Origin: DCFW01 sp963790715
GTDB lineage: Bacteria; Bacteroidota; Bacteroidia; Bacteroidales; Bacteroidaceae
Reading direction: 5' to 3'
Assembly: GCA_963790715.1 (NCBI GenBank)
Contig: CAWBPN010000018.1
Span: 186,001-250,000, forward strand
DNA: 64,000 bases
Made by a program: the position numbers and the translations under genes. Positions 54,320 to 62,929 of the stretch are shown piece after piece; within the stretch, counting starts at the first letter, position 1, and every line of letters starts with the position of its first letter. Under the pieces are notes generated by a model, which saw only the letters and a program-made list of their open reading frames with translations, was not told the origin of the DNA and made no database searches.

Positions 54320-55195
54320 TTATTTTACTTTGGGGCATAGAGTAATACGGTTTCTGTCAACCGAATATTCAAAGTAGCCTGCTTCATGAAGTATTGTTAG
54401 TATTGTTGTTAAATTCTCACCGTGGCAGAACCTTGCCGTAATATGGAACTGCTGCAAATGTTTGTCGGGGATGACGATGTTTACGCCGAATGAGTTCGAC
54501 AGTTCGGCCGCAACATCATTAATGGATGAATTATTAAAAATATATTGACCCTTAAGCCATGATATATAATCGGACATATCGTGTATCGCCTTTTGCCTTA
54601 AGGTATGATTTCCTTTATTGTACACAGCCATTTCTCCAGGCTTCAGCAAGGCCGACTTTTCATTACATCTTACAGCAACTGTGCCTTCATACAACATCGT
54701 TTTCACTTCTGCATTGCGCCTGTAAGCATTAACGTCGAAATGAGTTCCGAGAACCTGCACATCCATGTTTCTCGTCTTCACCGTAAAAGGATGTTTATGG
54801 TCTTTCGCCACTTCAAAGTATGCTTCCCCATCAAGGATTACATCACGTTTATCTTTTCTGAATGCCTTGGCAAGCGTAAGTGTTGAAAAATGATTCAATG
54901 TCACACTGGTACCGTCGGGCAAATGTACCGTTTTCATCTCCGAACGTGCATATATGTGCATCATCTGTTCGGCGACAGTATGCTTATACACCAGCCAGAC
55001 AGGTATGCAAAGTGCCGCTATGACAACTGCTATTGCGATGGCTCGCCGTAAAAATAATCTACGTGGTTTATTGGTGAATAACTTCTTTTCCAACAACGGA
55101 TAGATAGCCTTAGCCGAAAACCGTCCTCGCGGAGAGCGAGTGGAAGCTATCAACTTATCCAATATCCTATCCCATTTGTCTTTTGAATATTCCAT
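54320..55195 (-). CDS. FecR-family anti-sigma factor
   Basis: A 291-residue single-pass inner-membrane protein: cytoplasmic N-terminal part of about 45 residues, one membrane helix (AIAIAVVIAALCIPVWLVY, about 48-66), a FecR domain (about 82-175: VHLPDGTSVTLNHFSTLTLA, GEAYFEVAKDHKHPFTVKTR) and a C-terminal DUF4974-type domain (about 215-288). It holds the ECF sigma factor until the receptor's STN domain signals ligand binding. It lies between sigma factor and receptor, three bases from the latter. Confidence 0.93.
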   Translation of the reverse strand: MEYSKDKWDRILDKLIASTRSPRGRFSAKAIYPLLEKKLFTNKPRRLFLRRAIAIAVVIAALCIPVWLVYKHTVAEQMMHIYARSEMKTVHLPDGTSVTLNHFSTLTLAKAFRKDKRDVILDGEAYFEVAKDHKHPFTVKTRNMDVQVLGTHFDVNAYRRNAEVKTMLYEGTVAVRCNEKSALLKPGEMAVYNKGNHTLRQKAIHDMSDYISWLKGQYIFNNSSINDVAAELSNSFGVNIVIPDKHLQQFHITARFCHGENLTTILTILHEAGYFEYSVDRNRITLCPKVK

Positions 55196-55297
55196 TACTA
55201 TCTTTTTTCAACCATAAAGACAGTAATGAATAAAAATCTCCCTATGCCTATTTAGTTAATAGATGTTATAATACCAAGTACCTATAATATATAAGGA

Positions 55298-55849
55298 TTA
55301 GCAAGAATAAAACTTTTGGATGATTTCACGCAAACGAGTCGTAGCTTTTTGTATTTGTGCATCAACCGTCTTTACACTGATATTCAGTTTTTTTGCGACC
55401 TGTTCATAACTTTGCTTCTCTTCGCGGACACGTATAAAAACCTCACGGCAACGTTCGGGCAAACGATCGAGAGCCTTGACATACAAAGCAAACAATTCTT
55501 CGGTAATAGCAACGTCTTCGGGCGACTCAGTTTCATCAGATACGGCGGATGTATCTATATTGCAAATCGAATATTTAGATTCTTTTTCAATGTAGTTCAG
55601 AGATGCATTCTTCACCAACACAAAACAATAATCCTCAATATTTTTCACATCAAGCAATGTTTCACGTTGATTCCACAGTTTCATGAAAACATCAAGCACA
55701 ATTTCTTGTGACCATTCTTCGTGCTTTGTATAATAATAAGCTATGCGGAACAATCTGTCGTACGTCATATCATAAAAACTATGAAAAGCCCCCTGTGAGC
55801 TTTGTTCCTTCATTAATCTCAATAGCTTTCTAACTTCCGACTCGGTCAT
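55298..55849 (-). CDS. ECF RNA polymerase sigma factor (FecI-like)
   Basis: A 183-residue ECF sigma factor. Region 2 is FHSFYDMTYDRLFRIAYYYT with QEIVLDVFMKLWNQRETL; region 4 is LDRLPERCREVFIRVREEKQ followed by YEQVAKKLNISVKTVDAQI. The length is typical of the Bacteroidota FecI-like group. Under control of the downstream FecR it should direct transcription of the receptor-DUF4249 operon and probably itself. The 100-base gap to fecR may hold a processing site or second promoter. Confidence 0.93.
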   Translation of the reverse strand: MTESEVRKLLRLMKEQSSQGAFHSFYDMTYDRLFRIAYYYTKHEEWSQEIVLDVFMKLWNQRETLLDVKNIEDYCFVLVKNASLNYIEKESKYSICNIDTSAVSDETESPEDVAITEELFALYVKALDRLPERCREVFIRVREEKQSYEQVAKKLNISVKTVDAQIQKATTRLREIIQKFYSC

Positions 55850-55878
55850 TCGATTTCGTTATTTGATATACGATATAA

Positions 55879-55912
55879 TAAAAAATCGCCGTAATGTTGT
55901 GTTTACGACGAT
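55879..55912 (-). terminator. Terminator of tRNA-Asp copy 2
   Basis: ATCGTCGTAA (minus strand, 55912-55903) pairs with TTACGGCGAT (55894-55885) with one G-U pair, followed by a T run. It lies 17 bases after the tRNA. Confidence 0.75.
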
Positions 55913-55928
55913 CACTAAAAATCTTGTG

Positions 55929-56002
55929 CGGTGCGTATGGGACTCGGACCCATGACCCCATGCGTGACAGGCATGTATTCTAACCAGCTGAACTAACGCA
56001 CC
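55929..56002 (-). tRNA. tRNA-Asp (anticodon GTC), copy 2
   Basis: Same cloverleaf and identical 74 bases as copy 1 at 35474-35547, with the anticodon loop CTGTCAC and discriminator G. Flanking sequences differ from the first base on both sides, so the identity is limited to the mature tRNA. Confidence 0.97.
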
Positions 56003-56022
56003 TCTATTATGTTTTCGTTGCG

Positions 56023-56051
56023 CAAAGGTAGACATATTTTTCAATTATCAA
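56023..56051 (-). promoter_or_regulatory. Promoter of tRNA-Asp copy 2
   Basis: On the minus strand TTG (56049-56051) and TACCTTTG (56023-56030) are 18 bases apart. The -7 element is the same as that of copy 1. Confidence 0.65.
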
Positions 56052-56102
56052 TGTATTTCACATAAAAAAAATATATTTTTATGTCGTCTTGTAATAAATA
56101 TC

Positions 56103-56110
56103 TATCTTTG
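56103..56110 (+). promoter_or_regulatory. -7 element TATCTTTG of the purU-his operon
   Basis: TATCTTTG matches TAnnTTTG 30 bases before the purU ATG at 56141 and lies inside the longer open frame, which supports the later start. Confidence 0.6.
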
Positions 56111-56140
56111 CACATGAGAAATAGGTATAAACGAATTAAT

Positions 56141-57007
56141 ATGCAAAACGACAAAAACTCCGCTACGATATTACTCCATTGCCCTGATAAACCGGGCATT
56201 ATCGCAGATGTGACAAATTTCTTAACTATCAACAAAGGAAACATTATTTACTTGGATCAATACGTTGATCATATCGAAAATGTATTTTTTATGCGTATCG
56301 AATGGGAGTTAGACGATTTCCTTATACCGAAGGAAAAAATAAATGATTACTTTAGTACTCTTTATGCACAAAAATACAACATGCAATTCAGGCTGTACTT
56401 AAGCAACGAAAAGCCACGTATGGCTATATTTGTTTCAAAAATGTCGCACTGTCTGTATGATATGCTGGCACGATACACCACAGGCGAATGGAATGTGGAA
56501 CTGCCGCTAATAATCAGTAACCACCCAGACTTGCAACACGTTGCGGAACGATTCGGCATACCTTATTACGTATTTCCTATTACAAAAGAGAATAAAGCGG
56601 AAGAGGAGAAAAAAGAACTTGAACTTTTGAAAAAGAACAAGATAACTTTTATCGTTCTTGCCCGTTACATGCAGGTTATATCCGAAGAAATGATTACCTC
56701 TTATCCGGATAAGATAATAAACATTCATCACTCATTCCTGCCGGCTTTCGTAGGTGCCAAACCATATCACCAGGCATACGAGCGCGGTGTGAAAATTATC
56801 GGCGCCACCAGCCATTACGTCACAAAAGACTTGGATGCAGGACCTATCATCGAACAGGATGTAGTTCGCATCACCCACAAAGATACGCCGGCGTCATTAG
56901 TGCTGAAAGGTAAGGATTTGGAAAAGATAGTACTCTCAAGGGCTGTAAAAAAGCATATTGAAAGAAAGATATTAGTATACAAAAATAAAACGGTAATATT
57001 CAATTGA
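56141..57007 (+). CDS. purU: Formyltetrahydrofolate deformylase
   Basis: PurU hydrolyses 10-formyltetrahydrofolate to formate and tetrahydrofolate, linking one-carbon and purine metabolism. The start at 56141 (MQNDKNSATILLHCPDKPGI) gives 288 residues, the normal length. An ACT domain covers about 8-85. The formyltransferase-like domain (about 90-285) has FVSKMSHCLYDMLARY, INIHHSFLPAFVGAKPYHQA and GATSHYVTKDLDAGPIIEQD with the catalytic His and Asp. It leads a run with hisH four bases later. Confidence 0.95.
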   Translation: MQNDKNSATILLHCPDKPGIIADVTNFLTINKGNIIYLDQYVDHIENVFFMRIEWELDDFLIPKEKINDYFSTLYAQKYNMQFRLYLSNEKPRMAIFVSKMSHCLYDMLARYTTGEWNVELPLIISNHPDLQHVAERFGIPYYVFPITKENKAEEEKKELELLKKNKITFIVLARYMQVISEEMITSYPDKIINIHHSFLPAFVGAKPYHQAYERGVKIIGATSHYVTKDLDAGPIIEQDVVRITHKDTPASLVLKGKDLEKIVLSRAVKKHIERKILVYKNKTVIFN

Positions 57008-57011
57008 CAAG

Positions 57012-57608
57012 ATGAAAATTGCTATAGTCAAATACAATGCAGGTAACATTTATTCGGTTACTTATGCGCTTAAACGCTTGGGCATTGAAGCTGAAATCAC
57101 CGATGACAAAGAATTGCTTACAAAAGCCGACCGCGTAATATTCCCAGGTGTTGGCGAAGCTTCAACCACAATGGATTATTTGCGCGAACATAAATTGGAT
57201 CAACTGATATGCGATCTCAAGCAACCGGTACTAGGCATCTGCTTAGGCATGCAACTGATGTGCCGACAATCCGAAGAGGGAAACGCCAAGTGTTTGGGAT
57301 TGTTCGACACAGATGTGAAACTTTTCCGCTCCACACTGCATGAAGATAAAGTTCCGCACATGGGTTGGAACACTATAACCGACACTAAAAGCGACCTGTT
57401 TAAAGGGTTCGAAAAACCTGAGTTCGTTTATTTCGTGCACAGTTATTATGTACCGGTTAATCCATATACCGCAGCGACAACGGAATATATACTTCCATTC
57501 AGCGCGGCTTTGCACAAAGAGAATTTCTTTGCCACACAGTTTCACCCAGAGAAGAGTGGCTCGGTAGGCGAACGAATATTAAAGAACTTCATTGACTTGA
57601 CTTTATGA
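57012..57608 (+). CDS. hisH: Imidazole glycerol phosphate synthase, glutamine amidotransferase subunit
   Basis: HisH supplies ammonia from glutamine to HisF. The 198-residue class I amidotransferase has PGVGEASTTMDYL (oxyanion region), the nucleophile in GICLGMQLM (Cys about 78) and the His-Glu pair in ATQFHPEKSG (about 178-183). Length is standard. The stop overlaps hisA by ATGA at 57605. The run hisH-hisA-hisF-hisIE contains the later half of histidine synthesis; hisG, D, C and B are not in the window. Confidence 0.97.
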   Translation: MKIAIVKYNAGNIYSVTYALKRLGIEAEITDDKELLTKADRVIFPGVGEASTTMDYLREHKLDQLICDLKQPVLGICLGMQLMCRQSEEGNAKCLGLFDTDVKLFRSTLHEDKVPHMGWNTITDTKSDLFKGFEKPEFVYFVHSYYVPVNPYTAATTEYILPFSAALHKENFFATQFHPEKSGSVGERILKNFIDLTL

Positions 57609-58324
57609 TAGAAATAATCCCGGCCATTGATATAATTGGCGGCAAATGCGTAAGGCTTTCAAAAGGCGATTATGATACGAAAAAAGTATACAATGAGAAC
57701 CCGGAAGAAGTGGCAAAAGCTTTTGAAGATAACGGCATAAAGCGTCTGCATATAGTAGATCTTGACGGGGCAAAAGCAAAACACATCGTTAATTATAAGG
57801 TATTGGAAAAGGTGGCAACCGCCACAAATTTAGTAATTGACTTCGGTGGAGGTATCAAATCTGATGAAGACTTGCGCATCGCATTCAGCAGCGGAGCGCA
57901 AATGATTACAGGCGGTAGCATTGCCGTGAAAGAGCCGAATAAGTTCAAGGGATGGATAAGCAAGTATACTTCCGAACGTATTATTCTCGGAGCTGATGCA
58001 AAAGACAAAAAGATTGCTATCAACGGTTGGCAGGAAAACACCGAAACCGACTTAACGACTTATCTTGACGGATATATCAAAGAAGGTATTACCAAAGTTA
58101 TATGTACCGACATAGAGAAAGACGGTATGTTGCAAGGCCCGTCAACAGCACTATATAAAGAAATTATGGCACAGTTTACGAAACTCTACCTGATTGCAAG
58201 CGGAGGTATCGGCAACATTGATGATATTAAAGATTTGGAAGAAGCCGGAATTCCGGCAGTTATTTTCGGCAAAGCCATTTATGAAGGACGAATACAATTA
58301 AAAGATTTACAACAATTTTTGTAA
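57605..58324 (+). CDS. hisA: ProFAR isomerase
   Basis: HisA isomerises ProFAR to PRFAR. The 239-residue TIM barrel has the N-terminal catalytic Asp in IPAIDIIGGKCVRL, VDLDGAKA on strand 2, the half-barrel phosphate sites GGGIKSDEDL and ASGGIGNIDDI, and the second acid in CTDIEKDGML. The two similar half-barrels are evident. It overlaps hisH at the start and is eleven bases from hisF. Confidence 0.97.
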   Translation: MIEIIPAIDIIGGKCVRLSKGDYDTKKVYNENPEEVAKAFEDNGIKRLHIVDLDGAKAKHIVNYKVLEKVATATNLVIDFGGGIKSDEDLRIAFSSGAQMITGGSIAVKEPNKFKGWISKYTSERIILGADAKDKKIAINGWQENTETDLTTYLDGYIKEGITKVICTDIEKDGMLQGPSTALYKEIMAQFTKLYLIASGGIGNIDDIKDLEEAGIPAVIFGKAIYEGRIQLKDLQQFL

Positions 58325-58334
58325 GGAAGAAATT

Positions 58335-59093
58335 ATGTTAGCAAAAAGAATTATTCCTTGTTTGGATATTAAAGACGGCACAACGGTAAAGGGTACCAAC
58401 TTCGTGCATTTGCGTGAAGCCGGTGACCCGGTAGCACTAGGTAAAGCATACAGCGACCAGGGAGCGGACGAACTTGTGTTCCTGGATATAACTGCAAGTT
58501 TTGAAGGACGCAAAACATTCACTGAATTAGTGAAACGCGTAGCTGCAAACTTGAGCATTCCGTTCACCGTTGGCGGTGGAATAGATGAGATAAGTGACGT
58601 GGAACGACTTCTGCAAGCCGGTGCCGACAAGGTGTCAATAAATTCATCGGCCATTCGCAACCCAAATCTTATAAATGAAATATCAAAGAATTTCGGTGCA
58701 CAGGTCTGCGTTGTTGCCATAGATGCAAAAAAGCAACCTGACGGACGTTGGCTCTGTTATCTTAACGGCGGCCGCATAAAGACTGACAAAGAACTGTTTT
58801 CATGGGCTAAAGAAGCAGCCGATCGCGGTGCTGGAGAAATATTATTCACAAGCATGGATCACGACGGAGTGAAAGAAGGCTATGCCAACGAAGAATTGTC
58901 ACAATTGGCTGATATTCTCCCTATCCCGGTGATAGCAAGCGGTGGCGCTGGTAAAATGGAGCATTTTAAAGATGCTTTCGTTAAAGGGAAAGCAGATGCT
59001 GCATTGGCTGCAAGTGTTTTTCACTTCGGAGAAATAAAGATTTCAGAATTAAAGTCTTATCTTTGCGACAATGGAATAAATGTAAGACAATAG
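58335..59093 (+). CDS. hisF: Imidazole glycerol phosphate synthase, cyclase subunit
   Basis: HisF closes the imidazole ring using ammonia from HisH, releasing AICAR. The 252-residue TIM barrel has AKRIIPCLDIKDGTTVKG with the N-terminal catalytic Asp, the FLDITASFEGR region, PFTVGGGIDEI and ASGGAGKMEHF phosphate sites, and the second Asp in FTSMDHDGVKEG. Full length and intact. It follows hisA in the operon. Confidence 0.98.
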   Translation: MLAKRIIPCLDIKDGTTVKGTNFVHLREAGDPVALGKAYSDQGADELVFLDITASFEGRKTFTELVKRVAANLSIPFTVGGGIDEISDVERLLQAGADKVSINSSAIRNPNLINEISKNFGAQVCVVAIDAKKQPDGRWLCYLNGGRIKTDKELFSWAKEAADRGAGEILFTSMDHDGVKEGYANEELSQLADILPIPVIASGGAGKMEHFKDAFVKGKADAALAASVFHFGEIKISELKSYLCDNGINVRQ

Positions 59094-59107
59094 CAAATAA
59101 AAAAGAT

Positions 59108-59707
59108 ATGGATAATTTAGATTTTCAGAAGATGAACGGATTAATTCCGGCAATTATTCAAGACAGTTATACGCAAAAGGTTTTGATGCTCGGGTTCATG
59201 AACGAGGAAGCTTACAAAAAGACGGTAGAGACTAAGTTAGTCACTTTCTACAGTCGTTCACGAAAATGCCTGTGGACTAAAGGCGAAACAAGCGGTAACT
59301 ACTTGCATGTGGTTGACATCAAAAGCGATTGCGACAACGATACCTTATTAATTAAGGCTATCCCGGACGGTCCTGTCTGCCACACCGGTGCCGACACTTG
59401 CTGGAACGAAGAAAATAAAAATGACATCCTTTTCCTCAACTATCTGCAAGATTTCATCGACAAACGTCATGCAGAAATGCCTGAAGGCTCATATACTACA
59501 TCACTGTTCAATTCAGGTGTAAACCGAATGGCTCAAAAAGTTGGCGAAGAAGCTGTTGAGACTGTAATTGAAGCCACAAACGGTACTGACGACCGACTGA
59601 TATATGAAGGTTCGGATTTAATTTACCACCTCATCGTGTTGCTTACATCAAAGGGCTATCGTATTGAGGATTTGGCTAACGAATTAAAAAAAAGACATAA
59701 AGAATAA
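59108..59707 (+). CDS. hisIE: Bifunctional phosphoribosyl-AMP cyclohydrolase / phosphoribosyl-ATP diphosphatase
   Basis: The ATG at 59108 (MDNLDFQKMNGLIPAIIQDS) gives 199 residues; the earlier in-frame ATG at 59063 overlaps hisF and is less likely. The N-terminal HisI domain (about 1-105) has YSRSRKCLWTKGETSGN and the zinc cysteines in CDNDT and CHTGADTCW. The HisE domain (about 110-199) has RMAQKVGEEAVETVIEA. It carries out the second and third steps of histidine synthesis. The FtsE-like gene starts twelve bases later. Confidence 0.96.
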   Translation: MDNLDFQKMNGLIPAIIQDSYTQKVLMLGFMNEEAYKKTVETKLVTFYSRSRKCLWTKGETSGNYLHVVDIKSDCDNDTLLIKAIPDGPVCHTGADTCWNEENKNDILFLNYLQDFIDKRHAEMPEGSYTTSLFNSGVNRMAQKVGEEAVETVIEATNGTDDRLIYEGSDLIYHLIVLLTSKGYRIEDLANELKKRHKE

Positions 59708-59719
59708 ATAATATAAACC

Positions 59720-60412
59720 ATGGACGACACTCTGATAAAATATGAAAATGTAAGTTTTAATCAAGGGGACGTATGCGTGCTTTCCGATGTTAATCTTGAA
59801 GTTAGATCGGGAGAATTCATTTATATAATCGGAAAAGTTGGCGCAGGCAAAACCAGTTTCTTGAAAACTATTTATGCCGAATTGCCTATCAATGATGGCG
59901 AAGCAAGTGTACTTGATTATAATCTGAAAAACATAAAAAATAACAAGATACAACAATTGCGCCGTAAATTGGGAATTGTTTTTCAGGACTTCCAACTATT
60001 AACCGATCGTACCATATATGAAAATTTGAAATTTGTACTGGAGGCTACCGGCTGGAAAGATAAAAAGAAAATAGACGACCGTATACAGGAAGTACTGTTT
60101 GAAGTGGGGTTGCCGGAAAAATACAATAAATTTCCTAACCAATTAAGCGGTGGCGAACAGCAACGTATAGTAATAGCACGGGCTATATTGAATAATCCGG
60201 CATTGATACTCGCCGATGAACCGACCGGTAATTTGGACGTGGAAACGGGACGACATATTGTGGAACTGTTAAGATCTATCAGCCAACAAGGTTCAACAGT
60301 CGTCATGAGTACCCATAATTTACAATTGGTAGAGAATTATCCTGCCAAGGTTTATCGCGTTGAAGATCACCACTTCAATGAGATAGAATTAAATGAAAAT
60401 ATAAAGTTATAA
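59720..60412 (+). CDS. ABC transporter ATP-binding protein, FtsE-like
   Basis: A 230-residue ATPase: Walker A GKVGAGKTSF, Q-loop VFQDFQLL, signature LSGGEQQRIVIARAI, Walker B LILADEPTGNLD and switch MSTHNLQLV. Sequence and length match FtsE, which works with FtsX in controlling cell-wall hydrolases at division. No ftsX is beside it. Its position between hisIE and lysC is common in Bacteroidales, so the linkage is positional rather than functional. Confidence 0.88.
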   Translation: MDDTLIKYENVSFNQGDVCVLSDVNLEVRSGEFIYIIGKVGAGKTSFLKTIYAELPINDGEASVLDYNLKNIKNNKIQQLRRKLGIVFQDFQLLTDRTIYENLKFVLEATGWKDKKKIDDRIQEVLFEVGLPEKYNKFPNQLSGGEQQRIVIARAILNNPALILADEPTGNLDVETGRHIVELLRSISQQGSTVVMSTHNLQLVENYPAKVYRVEDHHFNEIELNENIKL

Positions 60413-60422
60413 TACAAAAGAG

Positions 60423-61745
60423 ATGAAAGTTTTAAAGTTTGGAGGAACATCCGTCGGCTCAGCCCAAAGAATGAAAGATGTGGCTAAACTCATCAACGAC
60501 GGAGAGAGGAAAATAGTAGTTCTTTCTGCTATGTCGGGAACAACCAACACATTAGTGGAAATTTCCAACTACCTGTACAAAAAGAACCCTGAAGGTGCCA
60601 ATGATATTATCAATAAACTGGAAAACACATACAAAGAACACCTTAATGAATTATTTTCTACCGAAGAATATAAACAAAAAGCATGGAATATCATAAAAGA
60701 CCATTTTGATGAATTACGCACTTTCACCAAAGACCTGTTCACTCTGTTCGAAGAAAAATCAGTGTTGTCGAAAGGTGAGTTGATTTCGACCACGATGATG
60801 AATTATTATTTGCAAGAACAAGGTATAAAATCAATACTCATACCGGCTCTTGAATATATGCGCACAGATAAGAACGGAGAACCGGACCCTGCTTATATTC
60901 AGAAACATATCAACGAATTGTTGGAGGCACATAAGGATGCCGACATATATATTACGCAAGGTTTTATCTGCCGCAACGCTTACGATGAAGTTGACAATCT
61001 GAAACGTGGTGGAAGCGACTATACAGCAAGTTTGGTAGGTGTCGCCATCAAGGCTGACGAAATACAAATATGGACGGATATTGACGGAATGCACGATAAT
61101 GATCCGCGCGTGGTTGACAAGACGTCTCCTGTCAGGCATCTGCATTTTGAAGAAGCAGCAGAGTTGGCTTATTTCGGAGCAAAAATTCTGCACCCTACCT
61201 GCGTGCAACCGGCTAAATTTGCCAACATCCCGGTACGTTTGTTAAACACAATGGATCCTTCCGCTCCGGGCACACTGATTAGTAACCAGACGGAAAAACA
61301 TAAGATAAAAGCTGTTGCCGCCAAAGATAACATTACTGCTATTCGTATCAAATCAGGGCGCATGCTGTTGGCATACGGTTTTCTGCGTAAGGTATTTGAA
61401 ATATTTGAAAGTTATCAAACGTCAATTGATATGATATGTACTTCGGAGGTTGGCGTATCTGTCACAATAGACAATAAGCAACATCTACATGAAATATTGG
61501 ATGATTTAAGAAAGTACGGTACAGTCACCGTTGATGACAACATGTGTATTGTATGCGTTGTGGGCGACTTGCAGTGGAAGAATATCGGTTTTGAATCGCT
61601 GTCATTAGACGCGATGAAAGACATACCTGTACGCATGGTTTCGTATGGTGGTAGCAACTACAATATTTCATTCTTAATACGTGAAAGTGATAAAAAAGCT
61701 GCGTTGCAGTCATTAAGTAACATACTTTTCAACAAAAAAAAATGA
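60423..61745 (+). CDS. lysC: Aspartate kinase, monofunctional
   Basis: Aspartate kinase makes aspartyl phosphate for lysine, threonine and methionine. The 440-residue protein starts VLKFGGTSVGSAQRMKDV (kinase motif), with GGSDYTASLVGVAIKADEIQ, WTDIDGMHDNDPRVV and a C-terminal pair of ACT domains (about 305-440) for feedback control by an amino acid. No homoserine dehydrogenase domain is attached. The stop overlaps the lysA start by ATGA at 61742, so the two lysine-pathway genes are coupled. Confidence 0.95.
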   Translation: MKVLKFGGTSVGSAQRMKDVAKLINDGERKIVVLSAMSGTTNTLVEISNYLYKKNPEGANDIINKLENTYKEHLNELFSTEEYKQKAWNIIKDHFDELRTFTKDLFTLFEEKSVLSKGELISTTMMNYYLQEQGIKSILIPALEYMRTDKNGEPDPAYIQKHINELLEAHKDADIYITQGFICRNAYDEVDNLKRGGSDYTASLVGVAIKADEIQIWTDIDGMHDNDPRVVDKTSPVRHLHFEEAAELAYFGAKILHPTCVQPAKFANIPVRLLNTMDPSAPGTLISNQTEKHKIKAVAAKDNITAIRIKSGRMLLAYGFLRKVFEIFESYQTSIDMICTSEVGVSVTIDNKQHLHEILDDLRKYGTVTVDDNMCIVCVVGDLQWKNIGFESLSLDAMKDIPVRMVSYGGSNYNISFLIRESDKKAALQSLSNILFNKKK

Positions 61746-62898
61746 TGACAAAAAGTTGTTTTCCGATAGAAAAATTCAAGAGCGTAAAAACTCCATTCTA
61801 TTATTACGATACAAATATATTACAAGCTACGCTTGACACTATAAAACAGAGATTGTCTGATTACCCAAACAGCATCGTTCATTATGCCGTTAAAGCCAAC
61901 GCAAATTCCAAGGTGCTGAAGATAATCAGTAAAGCCGGATTCGGTGCGGATTGCGTAAGCGGACCGGAAATAGAGATGGCAATAGCATGTGGTTTTCCTG
62001 CTGATAAGATAGTATTTGCGGGTGTAGGTAAGAGTGATGAGGAAATAAAATTAGGACTTGATAAAAAGATATTTTGCTTCAATGTGGAATCGGAAGCCGA
62101 ATTGGATGTAATAAACTATATAGCTACCGAAAAAAATATGACGGCACATATAGCTTTCCGCATAAATCCTAATGTCGGAGCACATACGCATGCATATATA
62201 ACTACCGGACTTGACGAAAACAAATTCGGCATCAATATGGAACTTATGGAACATGTAATTGCAAAAGCGCAAAGCATGAATCATATTGCCATTGAAGGTT
62301 TGCATTTCCATATCGGCTCACAAATATTGATGATGGACGACTTTGCCGCGCTCAGCAAACGCATTAACGAGCTTCAGGACAAATTCGATATTAAACTTAA
62401 ACATATTAATGTCGGCGGTGGACTGGGTATTGATTATAACGACCCGAATGCTAATCCAATACCTAACTTCAATGATTATTTTGATACGTTCCATAAGAAT
62501 CTGAAATTACGAGACGGACAAACGTTGCATTTCGAATTGGGACGAAGTATAGTAGGCCAATGCGGAAGCCTCATCAGTAAGGTTATATACGTAAAACAAG
62601 GCTTTGGTAAAGAAATTCGCTATATTGGATGCCGGATTCACAGATTTAATTCGTCCGGCACTGTACCAGGCACACCATAAGATAGAAAACCTGACGAGCG
62701 ACGTGTGAAGAAGAAACTTACGATGTTGTAGGTCCGATTTGCGAATCAACTGATGTGTTTGCCAAGGGCGAAAAGCTTAATAAGGTAAAGCGTGGTGATT
62801 ACATTGCAATAAGAAGTGCCGGTGCATACGGCGAAATTATGGCTATGGGCTATAATTGCCGACCGTTGCCTAAAGGATATTTGAATACTGAATTCTAA
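61742..62898 (+). pseudogene. lysA: Diaminopimelate decarboxylase, with two frameshifts near the 3' end
   Basis: LysA makes lysine from meso-diaminopimelate. The first frame holds the PLP lysine (HYAVKANANSK, about 47), VNVGGGLGIDYNDPNANP-type and GRSIVGQCGSLISKVIYVKQ sequence. Near 62615 an extra base turns FAILDAGFTDLIRPALYQAH into an unrelated tail ending at 62680; near 62703 a second extra base is needed to reach YDVVGPICESTDVFAKGE and MGYNCRPLPKGYLNTEF, stop 62896-62898. Rebuilt length is about 385 residues, normal for Bacteroidales. Residues of the active site at the C-terminus (CEST, Y) lie after the breaks. A gene normally needed for growth and cell wall supply makes a sequence error likely. 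Confidence 0.92.
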
Positions 62899-62900
62899 GC

Positions 62901-62928
62901 AAAAAAAACCGCGGATGCGGTTTTTTTT
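62901..62928. terminator. Bidirectional terminator between lysA and the GT2 gene
   Basis: AAAAAAACCGC pairs with GCGGTTTTTTT around GGAT. Both strands end in T runs, suiting convergent genes. Confidence 0.85.
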
Positions 62929-62929
62929 G

